Shown here in pieces: positions 1 through 6,838 of a DNA stretch of 11,943 nucleotides. Below the pieces are notes generated by a model, which made no database searches, was not told the DNA's origin, and saw only the letters and a list, made by a program, of their open reading frames with translations. The stretch covers positions 1 to 11,943 of the forward strand of contig JAIWNO010000303.1 in NCBI GenBank assembly GCA_020216785.1. Reading direction: 5' to 3'. The position numbers and the translations under genes are program-made. This DNA comes from Desulfomonile sp. Its GTDB lineage: Bacteria; Desulfobacterota; Desulfomonilia; Desulfomonilales; Desulfomonilaceae. Each line of letters starts with the position of its first letter. Positions within the stretch are counted from its first letter, which is position 1.

Positions 1-2
1 GC

Positions 3-80
3 GACAAGAGCTATAGCGCAATCAAGTACCTTTCGCGAGGAAAAAATCGGACAACTCTGACCCTGGTCCCCCACGAGTAA
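3..80 (+). CDS. Possible 3' end of an upstream gene (partial)
   Basis: The third frame is open from the left edge of the window to a TAA at 78-80 and would encode the last 25 residues of a protein ending in ...TLTLVPHE. Codon third positions are mostly G or C, as in the real genes here. Frame 1 is also open, to a TGA at 58-60, so the choice is uncertain. No family can be recognised from so short a tail. If real, its stop lies inside the inverted repeat at 76-93. Confidence 0.25.
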   Translation, partial: DKSYSAIKYLSRGKNRTTLTLVPHE

Positions 81-93
81 CTGAAGGGTTACT
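76..93. promoter_or_regulatory. Inverted repeat upstream of sigma-54 promoter (arms AGTAAC/GTTACT)
   Basis: Perfect 6-base arms are separated by 6 bases. The centre lies about 117 bases upstream of the -12 element of the promoter at 188-203, the usual distance for a site bound by a sigma-54 enhancer-binding protein. No T-run follows, so it is a poor terminator. The assignment rests on symmetry and position only; the binding protein is unknown. Confidence 0.35.
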
Positions 94-108
94 TCGATTC
101 TCCTGTTG

Positions 109-125
109 CATTGGTGCGTCCAATG
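109..125. promoter_or_regulatory. Inverted repeat upstream of sigma-54 promoter (arms CATTGG/CCAATG)
   Basis: Perfect 6-base arms with a 5-base spacer give a 17-base dyad, the same overall size as NtrC-type activator sites although the sequence differs from the NtrC consensus. The centre is about 85 bases upstream of the -12 element. Together with the dyad at 76-93 it could form a pair of activator sites. This is inference from layout. Confidence 0.35.
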
Positions 126-187
126 TGTCAATGAGTATGCTGCCCGGTGTAGGAGCCGCATTCCTAAGCCGAGCGCCGTGTGACTGG

Positions 188-203
188 TGGCACGTAAATT
201 GCT
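188..203 (+). promoter_or_regulatory. Sigma-54 (RpoN) promoter of the kinase-receiver cluster
   Basis: The sequence TGGCACGTAAATTGCT matches the sigma-54 consensus TGGCACG-N4-TTGCW at every defined base. The invariant GG (189-190) and GC (201-202) are separated by exactly 10 bases. Transcription would begin near 214, leaving a leader of about 55 bases before the HK1 ATG at 269. Two inverted repeats lie upstream at typical activator distances. Sigma-54 promoters need an AAA+ enhancer-binding protein, and none is encoded in this window. Confidence 0.85.
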
Positions 204-268
204 TGCCTTGGTGCCGAGGGTCGCACCTGGCTGGCATGGATCAGATGTGGTGGGTGTGGAGGAACTTC

Positions 269-1927
269 ATGGATTCCAAACACTACGCTGCGCTACGAAC
301 GAAGATCGTGGCTGCGACCCTCTGTTTTTCTCTCATCCCCCTGTTCTCCCTTGGCATCACCATCTATTACCAGTTCCACGCAGCGTACACCCAGAAGATC
401 GAGGAATCGCTCCGCACTCTTGTCCAAAACCGGCGGAGCGCATTGGAGCTTTTCTTTGACGAACGGGTCTCTCAGCTTATCACTGTGGTGCAGACGCATT
501 CGATGGAAAGGCTCGTCGATGAAGATTATTTGGCGCGCCTCTTCAATGTCTTGCAGGCGCGGTCGAAGTCATTCATCGACCTGGGAGTCATCGATCAGGA
601 TGGGACGCACTTGGCGTACGTGGGCCCACACTACGACAAGCTCAAAGTAGTAAATTACTCGGGCGAGGACTGGTTTACCGGGACGCTCTCGTCAGGAGTG
701 TACATTAGTGATGTGTTCCTCGGTTTTCGTAAGGTTCCCCATTTTGTTATCGCGGTGTCCAAGCTCGAAGGAAATCGGACGTGGATTCTCCGAGCCACCA
801 TCAACTCCGACATCATCGACAACATTGTCCGTGCCGGACAGCTGGGTAAGAAAGGCGATGCCTTCATCGTAAATCGGCGTAACATCCTCCAGACACAGCC
901 TCGTTTTGCCGGGACGCTGCTTGCGCCCCCCGAAGCTCCCGATTTTGCCGCCGTGTCCGGCACGCATGTCGAGACCATCACTTACAATGGAGAAACATGC
1001 CTGTATGGAGCGAGCGGGCTCAATCACCCCAGATGGGTGCTCGTCGTGAAGGAGGACCCCACGGCCGAAATGGCCCCTCTGTTCCGTGCTCGATTTGTTG
1101 AAGCCCTCATAATCATGGCAGGAACGCTGCTCGTGGTAGTCGGGACAATATTTACCGCTCGCGCCATGACCAATGAGCTTATCCGCGTTGAAGCCGAGAA
1201 ATCCGCGAGCGACGACCTCCTGATACAGTCTCAAAAGATGGCTGCATTGGGAAAGCTTGCAGCGGGGGTTGCACATGAAATCAACAATCCTCTGCAAATC
1301 ATTGCTGAGAAAGCGGGGTGGATGAAAGACCTTCTCGAAGAAGAGGAGGTATCTAAGAGTGAAAACTTCCAGGAGTTTCAGGATTGCGTCGTCAAGATCG
1401 AGCGGCAGCTCGAGCGATGCCGATCGATCACCCACCGTCTACTTCGGTTCGGGCGCCGCATGGAACCTGCCCACGAAATGGTAGACATCAACCAGCTCCT
1501 TGCCGAAACCATTACGTTCCTTGAGAATGAGGCACACTTCCGCGAGATTGCCATTGTCAGGGAATATGACGAACAACTGCCCAAGATTACTACCGATCCG
1601 ACCCAAATCCAGCAGGTGTTCCTTAACATTATCGACAACGCGCTCGACGCGGTTGGAAAAGACGGCAAGATCACGATTAAGACAAGCGTTTCGACCACGT
1701 CGCCCCGCGAGGTCGTCATCGAAATATCGGACACTGGTCCCGGTATTCCCAAGGAACACCTCGCCAAGATCTTCGACCCCTTTTTCACCACGAAATCGCC
1801 GGGCGAAGGTACGGGGCTCGGGTTGTCCATCAGCCACAGTACAATAGAAAGGCTCGGAGGGCGGATAACGGTGTCGAGTGAACAAGGTGTCGGAACCACG
1901 TTCAGAATCTCGCTCCCGGCTACGTGA
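269..1927 (+). CDS. Membrane sensor histidine kinase with Cache-like periplasmic domain (HK1)
   Basis: A 552-residue kinase that would autophosphorylate on His336 and pass phosphate to a receiver, most likely RR1 just downstream. Membrane helices at about 14-34 and 277-298 flank a roughly 240-residue extracytoplasmic region resembling a double Cache ligand sensor. The H-box reads GVAHEINNPLQII, followed by the N-box NIIDNALDAV (453-462), the G1 box DTGPGIP, the F-box FDPFFTTK and the G2 box GTGLGL. This is the NtrB-like arrangement, with no HAMP or PAS domain evident. I chose the ATG at 269 because GGAGG sits 6 bases before it. The frame is open back to 125, but that stretch overlaps the sigma-54 promoter and is an implausible N-terminus. 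The ligand is unknown; small organic acids or amines are common for Cache domains. Confidence 0.93.
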   Translation: MDSKHYAALRTKIVAATLCFSLIPLFSLGITIYYQFHAAYTQKIEESLRTLVQNRRSALELFFDERVSQLITVVQTHSMERLVDEDYLARLFNVLQARSKSFIDLGVIDQDGTHLAYVGPHYDKLKVVNYSGEDWFTGTLSSGVYISDVFLGFRKVPHFVIAVSKLEGNRTWILRATINSDIIDNIVRAGQLGKKGDAFIVNRRNILQTQPRFAGTLLAPPEAPDFAAVSGTHVETITYNGETCLYGASGLNHPRWVLVVKEDPTAEMAPLFRARFVEALIIMAGTLLVVVGTIFTARAMTNELIRVEAEKSASDDLLIQSQKMAALGKLAAGVAHEINNPLQIIAEKAGWMKDLLEEEEVSKSENFQEFQDCVVKIERQLERCRSITHRLLRFGRRMEPAHEMVDINQLLAETITFLENEAHFREIAIVREYDEQLPKITTDPTQIQQVFLNIIDNALDAVGKDGKITIKTSVSTTSPREVVIEISDTGPGIPKEHLAKIFDPFFTTKSPGEGTGLGLSISHSTIERLGGRITVSSEQGVGTTFRISLPAT

Positions 1928-2002
1928 GCCGCCCGGCGCAGACACGGATGGTTCAGTTAAATGCGCAGTGGCGCAAACATGGTTGTATATTCCGGTTGAA
2001 GG

Positions 2003-2073
2003 AGATTGCTTGGCTTCGCTCGCAATAACGGTTCCGGGCATGTCATTGCAGGAGCGGAGCGACGAAGCAATCT
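2003..2073. repeat. Dispersed palindromic repeat (REP/MITE-like)
   Basis: The outer arms AGATTGCTT (2003-2011) and AAGCAATCT (2065-2073) are perfect complements. The inner parts, GGCTTCGCTCGCAAT and CATTGCAGGAGCGGAGC, pair imperfectly. The wording matches a short interspersed repeat that I recall from many bacterial genomes, with a core like ATTGCGAGGAGCGAAG. It occupies part of the 214-base gap between HK1 and RR1. It could fold into a long hairpin in the transcript and separate HK1 expression from the rest. No second copy is present here. Confidence 0.7.
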
Positions 2074-2141
2074 TAAACAGATAGGATGCTGGCCGAGATT
2101 ATGAAATCGAGCACTTGGTCGGGGCTTGGGGAGGCGAAAGC

Positions 2142-2549
2142 ATGGAGAAGTTCAGGGTCCTCATTGTGGACGACGAAGGGGAGTTCGTTGAAACCATTGT
2201 CAAGCGCCTGAGGGACCGCGGTCTCGAGGCCGAGGGCGCCCTCAGTGGACAAGAGGCGCTCGATCTCCTCGATGAGCAGGAATTCGACGTATGCGTGCTG
2301 GACTACCGGATGCCCGGGATGGACGGTATTGAAACGCTTCGTCACATGAAGAAGAAGAAACCACGTATGGAAGTGATTATGCTCACGGGGCACGGATCGG
2401 TTGAATCGGGCATCCAAGGGCTTCAATTGGGTGCTTATAACTATGTCATGAAACCGGCGCCCCTCAAGGACTTGCTCCACCAAATGGAACTGGCCTACGA
2501 GAGGAAACTGATCGAAGAAGAGCGATTTAAGACCCTTGGCGCCGAGTAA
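2142..2549 (+). CDS. Stand-alone receiver-domain response regulator (RR1)
   Basis: A 135-residue CheY-like protein with one receiver domain and no DNA-binding or enzymatic output. The acidic pocket is DDE (10-12), the phosphoacceptor is Asp54 in the context LDYRMPGMDG, the switch residue is Thr82 in LTGHG and the conserved lysine is Lys104 in MKPAP. The ATG at 2142 follows GGGGAGG by 7 bases; a TTG in the same frame at 2115 has no support. It probably takes phosphate from HK1 and relays it to another protein, such as a histidine phosphotransferase or a kinase. The final 25 residues are charged and probably helical. RR2 is a clear relative. Confidence 0.92.
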   Translation: MEKFRVLIVDDEGEFVETIVKRLRDRGLEAEGALSGQEALDLLDEQEFDVCVLDYRMPGMDGIETLRHMKKKKPRMEVIMLTGHGSVESGIQGLQLGAYNYVMKPAPLKDLLHQMELAYERKLIEEERFKTLGAE

Positions 2550-2605
2550 CGGCCTTTTCGGCATTCGCATGAGTCCTTGCGTGTACGGGTAGGACACGTT
2601 CGCCC

Positions 2606-3583
2606 ATGTCATCATTCTTGAAAAAAGTTAACTTGTCGGGTGTTGAGCCCTACCTAATGACGGCCCTTATTTTCGCGTGCGCGATCCCGCTGCTCTTCGC
2701 AGGACGGTATCTCCTCAGTGGGGGCGCCGTAGCGTTGGGAGCGATTTCGCTATTCCATACGCGGCGCATCCTTGCGAGCATGGGCCGCATCGCGGAGCAG
2801 CGAATCATGTCTGGAATAGCCGAAGAGCGCCTGATAACAGATGATCGAGCCTGTCGGTCGCAGATCTTCTCGTCGGTGGACACTCTGTCAGCAGGAATTG
2901 CGCACGAAATCAACAACCCGCTTGGTATCATTGCTCAGGAGATTCAGTGGATCGGTCATCTCACGGAATCCCCGTCCATGCGGGGAATCAAGGAAGCCGA
3001 GGACCTCAGGGATTCCCTCCGCGAGATCTCCCGTCAAGTGGATCGCTGCAAGGAAACCGTTCACAAGCTTCTGAGTCTGGCTCGTCAGGTGGAGCCGGTA
3101 CTCCAGTTCGTGGACGTCAATGAGCTGATCCGAAGCATGGTTATCGTTGCTGAACGACAGGCGGCCGCGAAGAAGATCACCATCGTTCGACGGCTGGAAT
3201 CGGGTCTGCCTGTGGTGGCGAGCGATCCGCCGCTCTTGCGGCAGGTACTTCTCAATCTCCTGCTCAATGCAACGCAGGCCATAGACCAGGAAGGTGTCAT
3301 CACGGTGTCCACTCGGTCTCTAGGCGGCGAATTTGTGGAGATCAAGGTCCAGGACAACGGCTGCGGCATCCCTAGAGAACACCTGGCACGGATATTCACC
3401 CCGTTTTTCAGCACAAAACCGGAAGGCAAGGGCACCGGCCTGGGGCTTGCCATCTCGCGCGGAATAATAGAAAGATTGGGCGGGAGTATTGACGTGAGCA
3501 GCGAGCCGGGTGAGAGCACCACCTTCACCATCAGGGTGCCGGTGAACAGCCGGCGGGTTAACGCCACGCTTGCAAGGGGGTAA
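2606..3583 (+). CDS. Membrane-anchored histidine kinase without sensor domain (HK2)
   Basis: A 325-residue kinase with two closely spaced hydrophobic segments (about 17-33 and 37-51) and no periplasmic loop of any size. Its kinase core contains His100 in GIAHEINNPLGII, an N-box with Asn221, the G1 box DNGCGIP, the F-box FTPFFSTK and the G2 box GKGTGLGL. The H-box region, the following IIAxExxW pattern, the RC near residue 147 and the EPxxxxVDxN stretch match HK1 closely, so the two arose by duplication. The sensory input may be membrane state, a partner protein or receiver phosphorylation. The ribosome site is weak (AGGA about 11 bases upstream). The stop is 4 bases from the RR2 start, so the two genes are co-translated. 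Confidence 0.9.
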   Translation: MSSFLKKVNLSGVEPYLMTALIFACAIPLLFAGRYLLSGGAVALGAISLFHTRRILASMGRIAEQRIMSGIAEERLITDDRACRSQIFSSVDTLSAGIAHEINNPLGIIAQEIQWIGHLTESPSMRGIKEAEDLRDSLREISRQVDRCKETVHKLLSLARQVEPVLQFVDVNELIRSMVIVAERQAAAKKITIVRRLESGLPVVASDPPLLRQVLLNLLLNATQAIDQEGVITVSTRSLGGEFVEIKVQDNGCGIPREHLARIFTPFFSTKPEGKGTGLGLAISRGIIERLGGSIDVSSEPGESTTFTIRVPVNSRRVNATLARG

Positions 3584-3587
3584 CGAG

Positions 3588-4007
3588 ATGACTTCCCGGC
3601 CGAGGGTGCTCATTGTAGACGATGAAGAGCGTTTCAGAAATACGATGTGCAAGCTTCTTACGCTGCACGGAATTACCGCCGCCACAGCCGGTAGCGGGCC
3701 TGAAGCGCTCAAGGAGCTTGAGGAAAACCCTTATGACCTGGTGATTCTGGACGTGCGCATGCCTGAGATGGGGGGCGTGCAACTCCTTTCCGAGATCCGC
3801 AAGGCCGATTCAGATATAGAAGCGATCATCATGACCGGGTACGCGTCGGTTGACACCGCCAAGGAATTAATGAAACTCGGCGCATACGACTACATGCTCA
3901 AGCCGTACAAGGTGGAAGATCTCCTGGAGAAAATTGAGGCGGCTTTTGATCGAAAGCTTGCTCGGGCTCGTTTGACGGGACGAGATGCTCGCAGTGAGGG
4001 GAAATAG
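3588..4007 (+). CDS. Stand-alone receiver-domain response regulator (RR2)
   Basis: A 139-residue single receiver domain. It has DDE at 11-13, the phosphoacceptor Asp55 in LDVRMPEMGG, Thr83 in MTGYAS and Lys105 in LKPYK. No effector domain follows; the tail from about 120 is basic and helical. The ATG at 3588 lies 4 bases after the HK2 stop, with AAGGGGG 7 bases upstream, so HK2 is its likely kinase. A TTG at 3570 in the same frame is less likely. It closes the kinase-receiver-kinase-receiver cluster; no clear terminator follows. Confidence 0.92.
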   Translation: MTSRPRVLIVDDEERFRNTMCKLLTLHGITAATAGSGPEALKELEENPYDLVILDVRMPEMGGVQLLSEIRKADSDIEAIIMTGYASVDTAKELMKLGAYDYMLKPYKVEDLLEKIEAAFDRKLARARLTGRDARSEGK

Positions 4008-4073
4008 CGCGGGGAGCTTGATCAGGCGAATCCATTCAGTTACGCGGGATGGAAGAAAGTTTTTGCTTAAACG

Positions 4074-4176
4074 CCGAGCACGGAGAGAGTGGAGAGACGA
4101 GATAGGTCCACAGGCCGTGGGCGCCTGCGCTCAGCGATTTCGCGATCTCTGCGGTAGTTCCCCCCCCCCTTTTTTC
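4074..4176. repeat. Degenerate dispersed repeat ending in a C10T6 tract
   Basis: The stretch contains purine-rich AGCACGGAGAGAGTGGAGAG on the left and CAGCGATTTCGCGATCTCTG on the right. These resemble the two inverted ends of the short repeat of the type CGCAGAGACGCAGAG...CTCTGCGTCTCTGCGG seen in many deltaproteobacterial genomes. It ends in ten C (4160-4169) followed by six T (4170-4175). The identification is from memory of that repeat's style, and the copy is degenerate. It lies in the gap after RR2. Confidence 0.35.
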
Positions 4177-4477
4177 TTGCGCAAAGTATCCCGTACGTAA
4201 GTGAAGGGATTTGATCGGGCGGATAAATCGCTTGACATGAAGGCCGAGGAGCGATATTGGGCCGACAAACAGCCCATAAACGGAAGGACCTTCTTCCGCA
4301 ATAACGATTCTCCCCTGCAGAAAGCTCTCCGATCAGTTCGCGGGAGACAATTCTCTTGGGCGAAGTCAGGGTTGCCGTCCATAAGGGAGAGGTATTCCTC
4401 GATTGAAAGCGATACAATATGGGTCAGTAATTGAAATGCCGCCGGCTCGCGTTGTCTCTCGCGCGGGGGAGGCGCCA
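4177..4477. other. Gene-free stretch before the methyltransferase
   Basis: I see no convincing gene here. Short open frames exist on both strands (for example 4201-4434 on +, and several overlapping on -), but none has a good ribosome site or a recognisable motif. A weak housekeeping-type promoter is possible, with TTGACA at 4232-4237 and TATTGG at 4255-4260 spaced by 17 bases; its -10 matches only three consensus positions. Confidence 0.4.
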
Positions 4478-5461
4478 ATGAAAACGCAGCCGATCGTTAC
4501 CGAGTATCGTACGTGCGATCTGTGCGGCTCCGACGATCATACGCTGCTCTACTCGCGGCTCGACCCGGTCACGCGGGAGGAATACAACCTGGTGGAATGC
4601 TCTTCGTGCGGCATGGCGTTCGTGAATCCCATGCCCGTCGCTGCGTCGATTCCCTCCCTGTATCCCGCGGATTACCTCAAGGATAAACCGCACACGCCTT
4701 GGCTTTACGAGCGCATGATGCGCTTTCTGCCCCGAAAGACCGGTGGAAGGCTGCTAGACATCGGATGCGGTGGGGGTGAGTTCGTCACGTACGCTCAGCA
4801 ATACGGATGGAACGCGGAGGGCGTCGACCTCTTGCGTTGGAATGCGTCAGAAGGCGCGACGATCCGCGTCGGCGACTTCCTCACGATGGACTTTCAGGAG
4901 GATGCTTATGACGCTGTGACCGCGTGGGCCCTCTTGGAGCATGTGCGGCAGCCGTCGCTCTTTTTCGAGAAGGTTTCGTTGCTGCTGAAAAAGGACGGGC
5001 GGTTCGTTTTCGTTGTGCCGAATGTCGCTGCGCCGGGCATGAAACGCTCGTGCACGGAGGACATTCCTCGGCATTTGCACCTATTTACACCGGCCGTGGT
5101 TCGGACTTACTTGCGCAGGTATGGTATGCAACCGCTTGCCATGTACCACAACGCACAGTTGTACTCTTCATATCCGTTTGGGCTGGTCAGGTATGCTTTG
5201 TCCGGAGCGAGGAACAAAACGAGATGCAGTAGCTATGAAAACCGGTCGGTTGCACTCTTGCGGAATCGTCAGATCAAGGGCAATGCGGTCGAGTGGCTCG
5301 CCGAAGTTTTGAGGACCGTGCCGCCGACCGAGATCATCCTGGACGCTATCGATCTCGCGGCCGGAGTTGTCATAGCAAACGTGTCCAAGCTTGTCCGGAA
5401 TTATGGTGTTATCACCGTGGTGGCGGCGTGCCGGCAGGTGAAGTACGAAACTGCTAAATGA
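4478..5461 (+). CDS. Class I SAM-dependent methyltransferase with N-terminal zinc ribbon
   Basis: A 327-residue protein. Cys13, Cys16, Cys41 and Cys44 (CDLCG and CSSCG) form a four-cysteine zinc site, followed by FVNPMP. The SAM-binding motif I is LLDIGCGGGEF (92-102), the acidic residue ending strand 2 lies in EGVDL (114-118), and ALLEHV (151-156) and PRHLHLFT (197-204) are the later motifs typical of the Methyltransf_23-type fold. Family members methylate varied small molecules, sugars or lipids; the substrate cannot be told from sequence. The C-terminal 90 residues include a hydrophobic stretch near 310 that may touch the membrane. The ATG at 4478 has GGGGGAGG 5 bases before it; a TTG at 4403 in the same frame is less likely. 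No operon partner is visible. Confidence 0.9.
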   Translation: MKTQPIVTEYRTCDLCGSDDHTLLYSRLDPVTREEYNLVECSSCGMAFVNPMPVAASIPSLYPADYLKDKPHTPWLYERMMRFLPRKTGGRLLDIGCGGGEFVTYAQQYGWNAEGVDLLRWNASEGATIRVGDFLTMDFQEDAYDAVTAWALLEHVRQPSLFFEKVSLLLKKDGRFVFVVPNVAAPGMKRSCTEDIPRHLHLFTPAVVRTYLRRYGMQPLAMYHNAQLYSSYPFGLVRYALSGARNKTRCSSYENRSVALLRNRQIKGNAVEWLAEVLRTVPPTEIILDAIDLAAGVVIANVSKLVRNYGVITVVAACRQVKYETAK

Positions 5462-5475
5462 AGCATGACATCAAA

Positions 5476-5892
5476 TCAGGGGTGTTCACCTATCAACTCC
5501 ACCACTCCATACTCTGACACCCTTTCCCCTAACTTGAGGTCTGCGGTCGCCATGCGGCAGTCGAGGCGCAACGCCAGCACAAGGTAACAGGCATCGTAGA
5601 CGGTGATCAGGTGCTTGTGGGAAATGCGCACCGCCTCCAGGAAATCATCCATTCCCAGGTCGTAGACCTGGAACTCGAAATCACGGAAAAGCCTGAAAGC
5701 GGCCTGCGCTTCGGCAACGGAGAGTTTCACCTTTGTCGCTAAAACATTAGCGACTTCGTAAAAAAAGAGCGACGGTACGGCGACCTCGCTTTCGCCCGAG
5801 ATATGTGCATCCCGGATGGAAAGGGCATCAGCAGCGCCTTCTTCATCGGCAAAAATCCACTTCAGTGCAACGGACGCGTCGATGACTATCAT
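5476..5892 (-). CDS. vapC: PIN-domain ribonuclease toxin, VapC-like
   Basis: A 138-residue protein of normal VapC length. The four acidic residues of the PIN active site are in place: Asp5 (MIVIDASVALKW), Glu46 (FFYEVANVL), Asp100 (YDACYLVLA) and Asp118 (ATADLKL). VapC toxins are Mg-dependent RNases cutting tRNA or rRNA and are held inactive by a cognate VapB antitoxin. The upstream frame overlaps this start by ATGA and appears to be only a stub of the antitoxin. The coding region seems intact, so the toxin may be orphaned, poorly expressed or neutralised in trans. Its end faces the methyltransferase across a 14-base gap. Confidence 0.9.
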   Translation of the reverse strand: MIVIDASVALKWIFADEEGAADALSIRDAHISGESEVAVPSLFFYEVANVLATKVKLSVAEAQAAFRLFRDFEFQVYDLGMDDFLEAVRISHKHLITVYDACYLVLALRLDCRMATADLKLGERVSEYGVVELIGEHP

Positions 5893-5966
5893 CGCGAATT
5901 CCTGATTTCGCGCACGGCCTGCACAACGTCGGTCTTTGCAGTTTCATGTCGGTGCCGCTCCCAAAG
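5889..5966 (-). pseudogene. C-terminal stub of the antitoxin partner of VapC
   Basis: In the frame whose TGA (5891-5889) overlaps the VapC ATG, the strand encodes about 25 residues with pieces such as LWERHRHETAKTDVV and QAVREIRNSR. Charged, helical tails of this kind are typical of VapB-type antitoxins, and the ATGA overlap is the usual toxin-antitoxin arrangement. No DNA-binding N-terminal domain or start codon remains: at about 5963 the sequence changes to transposase OrfA coding in a different frame. I infer that an IS insertion or recombination removed the N-terminal half. Confidence 0.5.
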
Positions 5967-6154
5967 GCTGAAGCCCCATTCTCGAAGAACTCCTTCTGCC
6001 ACTTGTAAAACAGCGTCGGGTGAAGACCCTGCTCGTCGCACAGGTCAGAAACCGGCACCTTGTCAACCAAATGCCGCCTGAGAATCCGTACCTTGTCCTC
6101 CGCTGAAAACCTCCTCCTCTTTCCTGCCACGGCCAAGTCTTCCTTCACGGTCAT
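5963..6154 (-). pseudogene. Truncated IS3-type transposase OrfA (helix-turn-helix)
   Basis: The N-terminal about 64 residues carry KRRRFSAEDKVRILRRHL, then VSDLCDEQGLHPTLFYKWQK and EFFENGASAF. This is the HTH_Tnp_1/transposase-8 DNA-binding region of IS3-family OrfA proteins. Family members usually continue with a leucine-zipper helix and an OrfB integrase. Here homology stops at about 5963 and the frame runs on into unrelated sequence to 5843, overlapping the VapC start. No OrfB or inverted IS ends are seen nearby. It is a remnant. Confidence 0.75.
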
Positions 6155-6366
6155 ACGCTAACCGATCAAGGGGAAATATCCAATTCCGTCTGAAGCAACA
6201 CAGGAGAAACTAGCCGATCTGCTTAGCGAAGAATGATCAGGAAGGCCGAGAAGGCATCCTCTTTCAAAAACGACGTTATGTCCCCGGCGGCGGCTTCAAA
6301 GCCCAACAAAAGAGGGGCAGAGAACAAAGCTGAAAATTCATCCCCGATTCGGCGTCTTCGCCGTTA

Positions 6367-6624
6367 TTACGGCCTCTGTCTAGGACGAATACGGATCGCC
6401 CCAGAGGTTATGACGGTGAAAGAGCCAAACATCTGTGAGCCGTGCTCTCGTATCGCGTTTACCACTACGGCAGACTTCGTGCGGGGCGGCAATCCTTCCA
6501 GGCGCACCAGAATTATTCCGGCAGCAAGCTTGTCCAGGATCGACTCAACCGTGATGCGAGTACCAGCTATGACGGGTTTACCCATCATGACGTTCGGACC
6601 TGATCGGATGAGATTTCTGTTCAT
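6367..6624 (-). pseudogene. In-frame fusion of DUF433 antitoxin N-terminus to DUF5615 toxin C-terminus
   Basis: The 85-residue frame begins like a DUF433 antitoxin (GPNVMMGKPVIAGTRITVES then ILDKLAAG, residues 9-36). It then jumps to what looks like the end of a DUF5615 PIN-like toxin (IILVRLEGLPPRTKS, AIREHGSQMFGSFTVITSGA, IRIR, residues 37-80). These two genes normally lie side by side, antitoxin first. An internal deletion removing the antitoxin's C-terminal half and the toxin's catalytic N-terminal part would leave exactly this fusion, joined near 6516. The predicted product lacks the toxin's acidic active-site start. An ATG at 6624 or a TTG at 6630 could start it; AGGA lies about 10 bases before the ATG. 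Confidence 0.65.
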
Positions 6625-6838
6625 CTCCAAAGAATCCTCACTCTTATGGCAATAAAATCGTACGACAATCCGACCCTCAGTGCAAGCCGTTCGTTCAACT
6701 CAAAATCCGAAGGCCCCTTCGTTTTTGTGGCGATGGAAATATAATGGCATTGCGCATCCCGGTTTCGGTTCCCGTGCCCAAGTATCACATCGGCTGGCGA
6801 GATGAACATCGCTGCGTATCGAATTTGTCTTCCTGGAC

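Noticed and set aside
1116..1131. Sigma-54-like sequence TGGCAGGAACGCTGCT
   Set aside because: The GG-N10-GC spacing is right, but two consensus bases differ. It lies inside HK1 coding for a membrane helix, with no gene start downstream.
692..1435. A 247-codon open frame on the - strand opposite HK1
   Set aside because: It lies wholly antisense to a kinase with intact catalytic motifs and shows no domain of its own. Long antisense frames are expected in GC-rich DNA.
3388..3402. TGGCACGGATATTCA inside HK2
   Set aside because: The -24 half is good, but the -12 GC is missing and it lies within the conserved kinase coding region.
4201..4434. A 77-codon open frame on + before the methyltransferase
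   Set aside because: GTG start without a ribosome site, no recognisable motif, and competing open frames on the other strand.
6621..6809. A 62-codon open frame on the - strand ending at ATGA with the DUF433 fusion start
   Set aside because: It has no ribosome site at its ATG and no recognisable family. The stop/start overlap may be accidental, so it is left out although a relic gene is possible.
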